Assembly: GCA_905160935.1 (NCBI GenBank) | Contig: CAJHZI010000772.1 | Location: 349,001 to 413,000, forward strand | Direction: 5' to 3' | Source: Enchytraeus crypticus | Taxonomy: Eukaryota > Annelida > Clitellata > Enchytraeida > Enchytraeidae | Length of the DNA stretch: 64,000 nucleotides | Shown: in pieces, positions 61,301-64,000 of the stretch | Position numbering within the stretch: position 1 is the first letter of the stretch | How the letters are laid out: each line of letters opens with the position of its first letter | Notes under the pieces: model-generated | Seen by the model: only the letters and a program-made list of their open reading frames with translations | Database searches by the model: none | Told to the model about the DNA's origin: nothing | Made by a program: the position numbers and the translations under genes

Positions 61301-62785
61301 GGTGATCAAAAAAGGTCAGGATAGATGGAATATGTCTGTGGTGGGAAGAGATGTGAAAATTAATACTTCACATATACCAGTAAAATAAACTTATAATATT
61401 TACCTATAACATTTACAAATGCATATCTCTTTCTCCAGTATCCTGCCAAGTGACAGATCTAAGGCACATATTCCTACTCACAGTCAGCTACAAGGCTCCA
61501 TAAAGAGCACAAAGTTAATAAAGTAAACAAGTTAATCCCTTAATTTAACAAAGGCTATGACTAATACACAGCTAAATGTAGCCTATAGCTAGGGAAAATA
61601 TGGCTTCTGAGGTGGTTTCCTTTTGTCTCCCTCAGCTCCTTTTTGGTGGCCTCTAAGACGCATGCAGTTGATGGCTGGTCTATTCTTCAGTAACTGGGAC
61701 ACTACAGAAAGGAGCTAAACATTCAATATACCTAACATCCTTACAACTACATACATGCATGTATGTTTGCAAATAGCTATATCATTATTATAAACACATT
61801 ATAGCATTGGTCTATAGCATAAATTTACAAGCAATACAAAACACAAGCAGTTTGCAGACAATATAACATGTAGAGTGAGTGCAGTTGGATTGCTTCACAT
61901 CCATGAATGAGTGAATGAAATTGAATTGATTAACGTCTATACCATCATATGACATATGACAACAATATTTTTAACTTTCAACAAAGCCACTGATTATTGA
62001 TACTTATAGAGCAAAGGGTATTCTATATGAGCTTACAAAAGACAATGGACCCAATAACCTAAAAGGAGGAATAGGATAACCTCTACAAATATATCCCCTT
62101 CGAAGAAAATCAATTTGAAGGTATTAAAGTTTCCATAATGAATTGAATATCTAGAGGGTACTTAATTCATTTCTTCAGGTCATGTAGAAGGTCTCTTATG
62201 TTGACATCTCCAAAACCAACTTAAGTGAATGAAGTTGACATTAAATATTAATTATCATCATCATTAATTTTTGATCATCTTCACCGTAATCTTCCTTGTC
62301 ATCATCGCTGTCGCATCCATCACAACCACCGCTAAATTTTAATTTCTCTCACTTATCGGCTGTTCTCAAAAAATTATTTCCTTATAACATCCTAGACATT
62401 CAATTCCCTATAGTCATAGAAAGCTTGACAACTTAACACAGGTATCATAGAACTCCCTAAATCAGGAGAATTAAACAAAAACGTTCTACAGATTTTACAT
62501 TTTATAGTAAATATGTTTTAGTTGTAAATATATTTTAATACTTTATAATTACCTTTGGGCCTTAAAATTACTCTGGCTTGATAATATATCACGATCCAAT
62601 AGACTGTTGATGACCTTTTTATTTCCCTTTGCTTCTTCTTCACTCTTACATCTAGTGATATTACTTGTTTTTATCTCTCGGGCACTATTACTATGCCAAT
62701 ACTCTGTTCCTATTAGACAACCAGATAAATCCATAATATTTGGCAAGCTCTTTCTTGGCGGTAGTGATCGAAAATTTACAGACAT
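51453..62785 (-). CDS. Tektin-family coiled-coil protein, nine exons
   Basis: A tektin-like filament protein, expected in ciliary or flagellar doublet microtubules. Exons in transcript order: 62553-62785, 60894-61050, 58406-58510, 56391-56509, 55911-56049, 54195-54359, 53073-53168, 52383-52503, 51453-51697. Phases match throughout, giving 459 aa (tektins are roughly 400-500). The assignment rests on order and pattern: RASLRIRSERPQREK at about 116-130, a helical VQDAQAALQ block near 256, ARAETQRSLNRVQ near 312, GPQSARDLTLRERSDRP at about 339-355 where tektins have the GP..VA.TRL..RT.RPN block, and an ARDELSSDVLDKRAGYRVD block near 406 matching the last tektin helix. The tektin nonapeptide RPNVELCRD is replaced by RPMIKVSQR, so this is a divergent member; the TEKTL1 (CCDC105) subgroup is my best guess. 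The first exon is linked by phase and position only. The donor of the eighth exon is uncertain by four bases. Confidence 0.75.
51905..51990 (+). mobile_element. tRNA-like head, pseudo-tRNA or SINE fragment
   Basis: GCGGCCGAGTGGTAGCACGC is a good tRNA D-arm/A-box sequence. The B box is degraded (TTGTTCAAAACCTC). Located in the last intron of the tektin-like gene. Confidence 0.4.
52504..52905. repeat. 45-bp tandem array carrying a repeated splice acceptor
   Basis: Unit (plus strand) GAGGTCCCTGTGACACACAG plus TTACATATACTAATAAGTAT and TGATT. The block CCCTGTGACACACAGTTAC occurs nine times, at about 45-bp steps from 52502 to 52861. The first is the true acceptor of the tektin-like exon ending at 52503; the next unit is 46 bp, the rest 45. 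The long open frames here come from the 45-nt period. Confidence 0.95.
54690..54775 (+). repeat. Dispersed repeat with AAAGGGCATTCGG core
   Basis: AACGTCAGAAAGGGCATTCG with GAGCGCCTAGG. An inverted copy is at 56718-56785 and a weaker one at 12025-12065. Confidence 0.65.
54995..55095. repeat. About 42-bp tandem repeat, 2.5 units
   Basis: AAGTTACAACCAAACACTGC and TACGTGACGTTAT recur twice, then a partial third. Confidence 0.9.
55325..55515 (-). mobile_element. SINE-1 copy in a tektin-like gene intron
   Basis: Antisense body AGATTTTACTCTCAGATCAA and CTGGGATTCGAAACCATGAG. Confidence 0.8.
56718..56785 (-). repeat. Inverted copy of the 54690 repeat
   Basis: AGGCGCTCACCAACCGAATG and CCCTTTCTGACGTT, reverse complement of 54690-54775. 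Confidence 0.6.
56835..57260 (+). mobile_element. Degraded LINE fragment
   Basis: Remains of the TWTLK / MRLWRR region and a later ...SRRKAENRD stretch, similar in order to LINE C, with many stops. A 19-bp snapback (57022-57062) lies inside. Confidence 0.4.
57281..57352. repeat. (AG)n microsatellite
   Basis: GAGAGA tract with few interruptions, in a tektin-like gene intron. Confidence 0.95.
58076..58345 (+). mobile_element. SINE-1 copy ending in (TTA)n
   Basis: A box TAGCACAATGGTTAGTGG, B box GGTTCGAATCCC, end TTGATCATTTCACTATAATG, then an ATT repeat tail. Its 5' flank repeats the AT motif of the minisatellite at 4083. It ends just before exon 58406-58510. Confidence 0.88.
58512..58990. repeat. 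Degenerate 32-40-bp minisatellite, about 12 units
   Basis: Unit GCAGCTACACACACGAGTGA and GAAGTGCTAAGT with variable CA runs. It begins directly at the acceptor of exon 58406-58510; each unit contains a minus-strand TGTGTGTAGCTGC, a possible decoy acceptor. Confidence 0.9.
60165..60290 (+). repeat. LINE 3'-tail fragment
   Basis: ATCCACTTGTAAGTGAACAT and GACCTGCCAGTAGGCAGTGC, then an AG microsatellite. Same family as 20275. Confidence 0.6.
61160..61345 (-). repeat. Long copy of the SINE-2-tail repeat
   Basis: Closely matches 1628-1745: GGTTTAACTTCCGTTTCTTC, GGGACGTCCCC, CAGACCAATCTG. Confidence 0.8.
61425..61705. repeat. Dispersed repeat R, copy 3
   Basis: TCCTGCCAAGTGACAGATCT, ATATGGCTTCTGAGGTGGTT and other blocks shared with 14235-14612, more diverged. 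Confidence 0.75.
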
Positions 62786-63135
62786 GACTATACTGGGTGT
62801 ATAGTAAAATTACAGTACTTACTTAATTAACAGGAGATAATCAAATACAAGAGCTTACTAATCTGTAAGAAAACCATTTTATTAATTTATACTTAAGATA
62901 GCCTCCATTTTATATTAAAAAAATTTACAAAAATTAATTTAACTAATCTATGCTTATAATTTATAATTTTCAACAATCAATTTTTAATAATTTGCAAAAC
63001 TGATGCAAAATGTTTTCTATTGCTATTTTATATTTTTTGTAAAAGATTATTTAACATATTCTAGAAAATATAAGCCCTCAATGTAATACATTATCTTATA
63101 GTCTATGCATAACACAAAAGAGTTTGTCACACTTT

Positions 63136-63217
63136 ATATATATATATATATATACATATATAATATTATATAAATATATATATACCATTTTCATATATTT
63201 ATATATATATATATATA

Positions 63218-63265
<48 letters not shown>
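63136..63265. repeat. (AT)n microsatellite cluster
   Basis: Several AT tracts interrupted by ACATATATAATATT and similar sequence. Confidence 0.95.
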
Positions 63266-63272
<7 letters not shown>

Positions 63273-63536
63273 ATTCCTTATATAACTTCATTATATATAT
63301 ATACACATATCAATGGTTTGGAGCACAAAGATGACAAGTCACTTTTTGATTTAAAATGATGCCCACAGTGCAGTATTTTATGATAATAAATGTATCTATC
63401 TGTGCACAAAGGTACCAAGTGATTGTATGTATATTGATACTGAATTGAAACCAAAACACAAAGGGACCATGTGCGTCTGAGCAGAATCTTCAGTGCAAAA
63501 ATATTCTAAATGCACATACTACCCAATATTTCAAGG

Positions 63537-63660
63537 CTGGAGCCAGTGGCGAAGTCGGTAAGATACTCGAACGCGGATCAGATGGTGCGGATTCAAATCC
63601 TGGGTTCGCCCGTCACTGACATCGCTTTCGAGTGAGGAAACCTTAGCTTTTACTGACTTG
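63537..63660 (+). mobile_element. SINE-2 copy
   Basis: CTGGAGCCAGTGGCGAAGTC head, B box GGATTCAAATCCTGGG, tail TCGAGTGAGGAAACC. Confidence 0.85.
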
Positions 63661-63924
63661 GCACCGCAGTGCTCCAAGCCAACAATGTATAAATATTCAT
63701 ATAAAAGGAAGTTTATGACTTGGTCACATGCAACTCATAGACACAAAATGGATGAAATATCAAATTGATAGGTCTTGAATTGTCTATAGAGCTGCTCAAA
63801 AGAAAGTAATTTGGGTAGGTTGATGTGCTGAAAATGAAGTACTTCGCATCAGCTGAACCGCATGCAGGAACAGTAAGACAACTTACAAGATGAAAATAGG
63901 CTTAATGTTTTGAAAAAGTTATTA

Positions 63925-64000
63925 ACTTCTGATGTGGTTTCTCAATGCCTTAAATTCTTGCACTTTCTTGAAGTTTCTTCTCTAACTACCTACAGGTGCA
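63925..64000. repeat. Partial repeat R at the window edge
   Basis: CTTCTGATGTGGTTTCTCAA and TTCTTGCACTTTC match the copy at 37845-38050. Cut by the window end. Confidence 0.5.

Overview
This window is nuclear DNA of an animal, most likely an invertebrate. The genome is AT-rich and intron-rich. It carries four multi-exon, spliced protein genes, all with recognisable animal orthologues or families. One gene belongs to the tektin family, which builds ciliary microtubules. Two introns have U12-type (minor spliceosome) signals, which argues against lineages that lost that machinery, such as nematodes. I cannot name the phylum from sequence alone. About half of the window is decayed mobile DNA: CR1-, L2- and other non-LTR retrotransposons, tRNA-derived SINEs, hAT- and piggyBac-like MITEs, and many microsatellites and minisatellites.

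Layout. 1-12.6 kb is gene-poor: three (AT)n tracts, a near-perfect 82-bp palindrome, a 24-bp minisatellite, a GC-rich possible LTR-element remnant, two SINEs and two broken LINEs. About 12.7-20.8 kb (+) is MED8, a Mediator subunit, seven exons with a proposed first coding exon of only six bases. 20.8-29.9 kb is intergenic and holds an L2-like LINE flanked by an inverted copy of its own 3' end. 29.9-37.5 kb (+) is RPF1 (Brix-domain 60S biogenesis factor), nine exons, with a U12 GT-AG intron, a CR1 fragment and a hAT MITE in introns. 38.5-46.8 kb (-) is RCL1 (cyclase-like 40S/U3 processing factor), nine exons, with a U12 AT-AC intron and LINE copies in introns. 46.8-51.4 kb is intergenic with SINEs and a decayed copy of an orphan repeat-gene family. 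51.5-62.8 kb (-) is a tektin-family gene, nine exons, one preceded by a 45-bp tandem array that repeats its splice acceptor. 62.8-64 kb is upstream DNA with long (AT)n tracts and a SINE.

The exon models of RPF1, RCL1 and the tektin-like gene each sum to an exact multiple of three with matching phases at every junction (303, 375 and 459 aa). MED8 gives 250 aa if the six-base first exon is right. RPF1 and RCL1 lie tail to tail and act in the two arms of ribosome assembly (60S and 40S). MED8 and the tektin-like gene have unrelated roles, so the cluster is probably chance or old synteny rather than a functional operon.

The most unusual features are the two U12 introns in neighbouring ribosome-biogenesis genes, the tandemly multiplied splice acceptor in the tektin-like gene, and a recurring pattern of short head-to-head snapback inversions at the 5' ends of SINE insertions. 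One snapback sits exactly at a nested insertion boundary.
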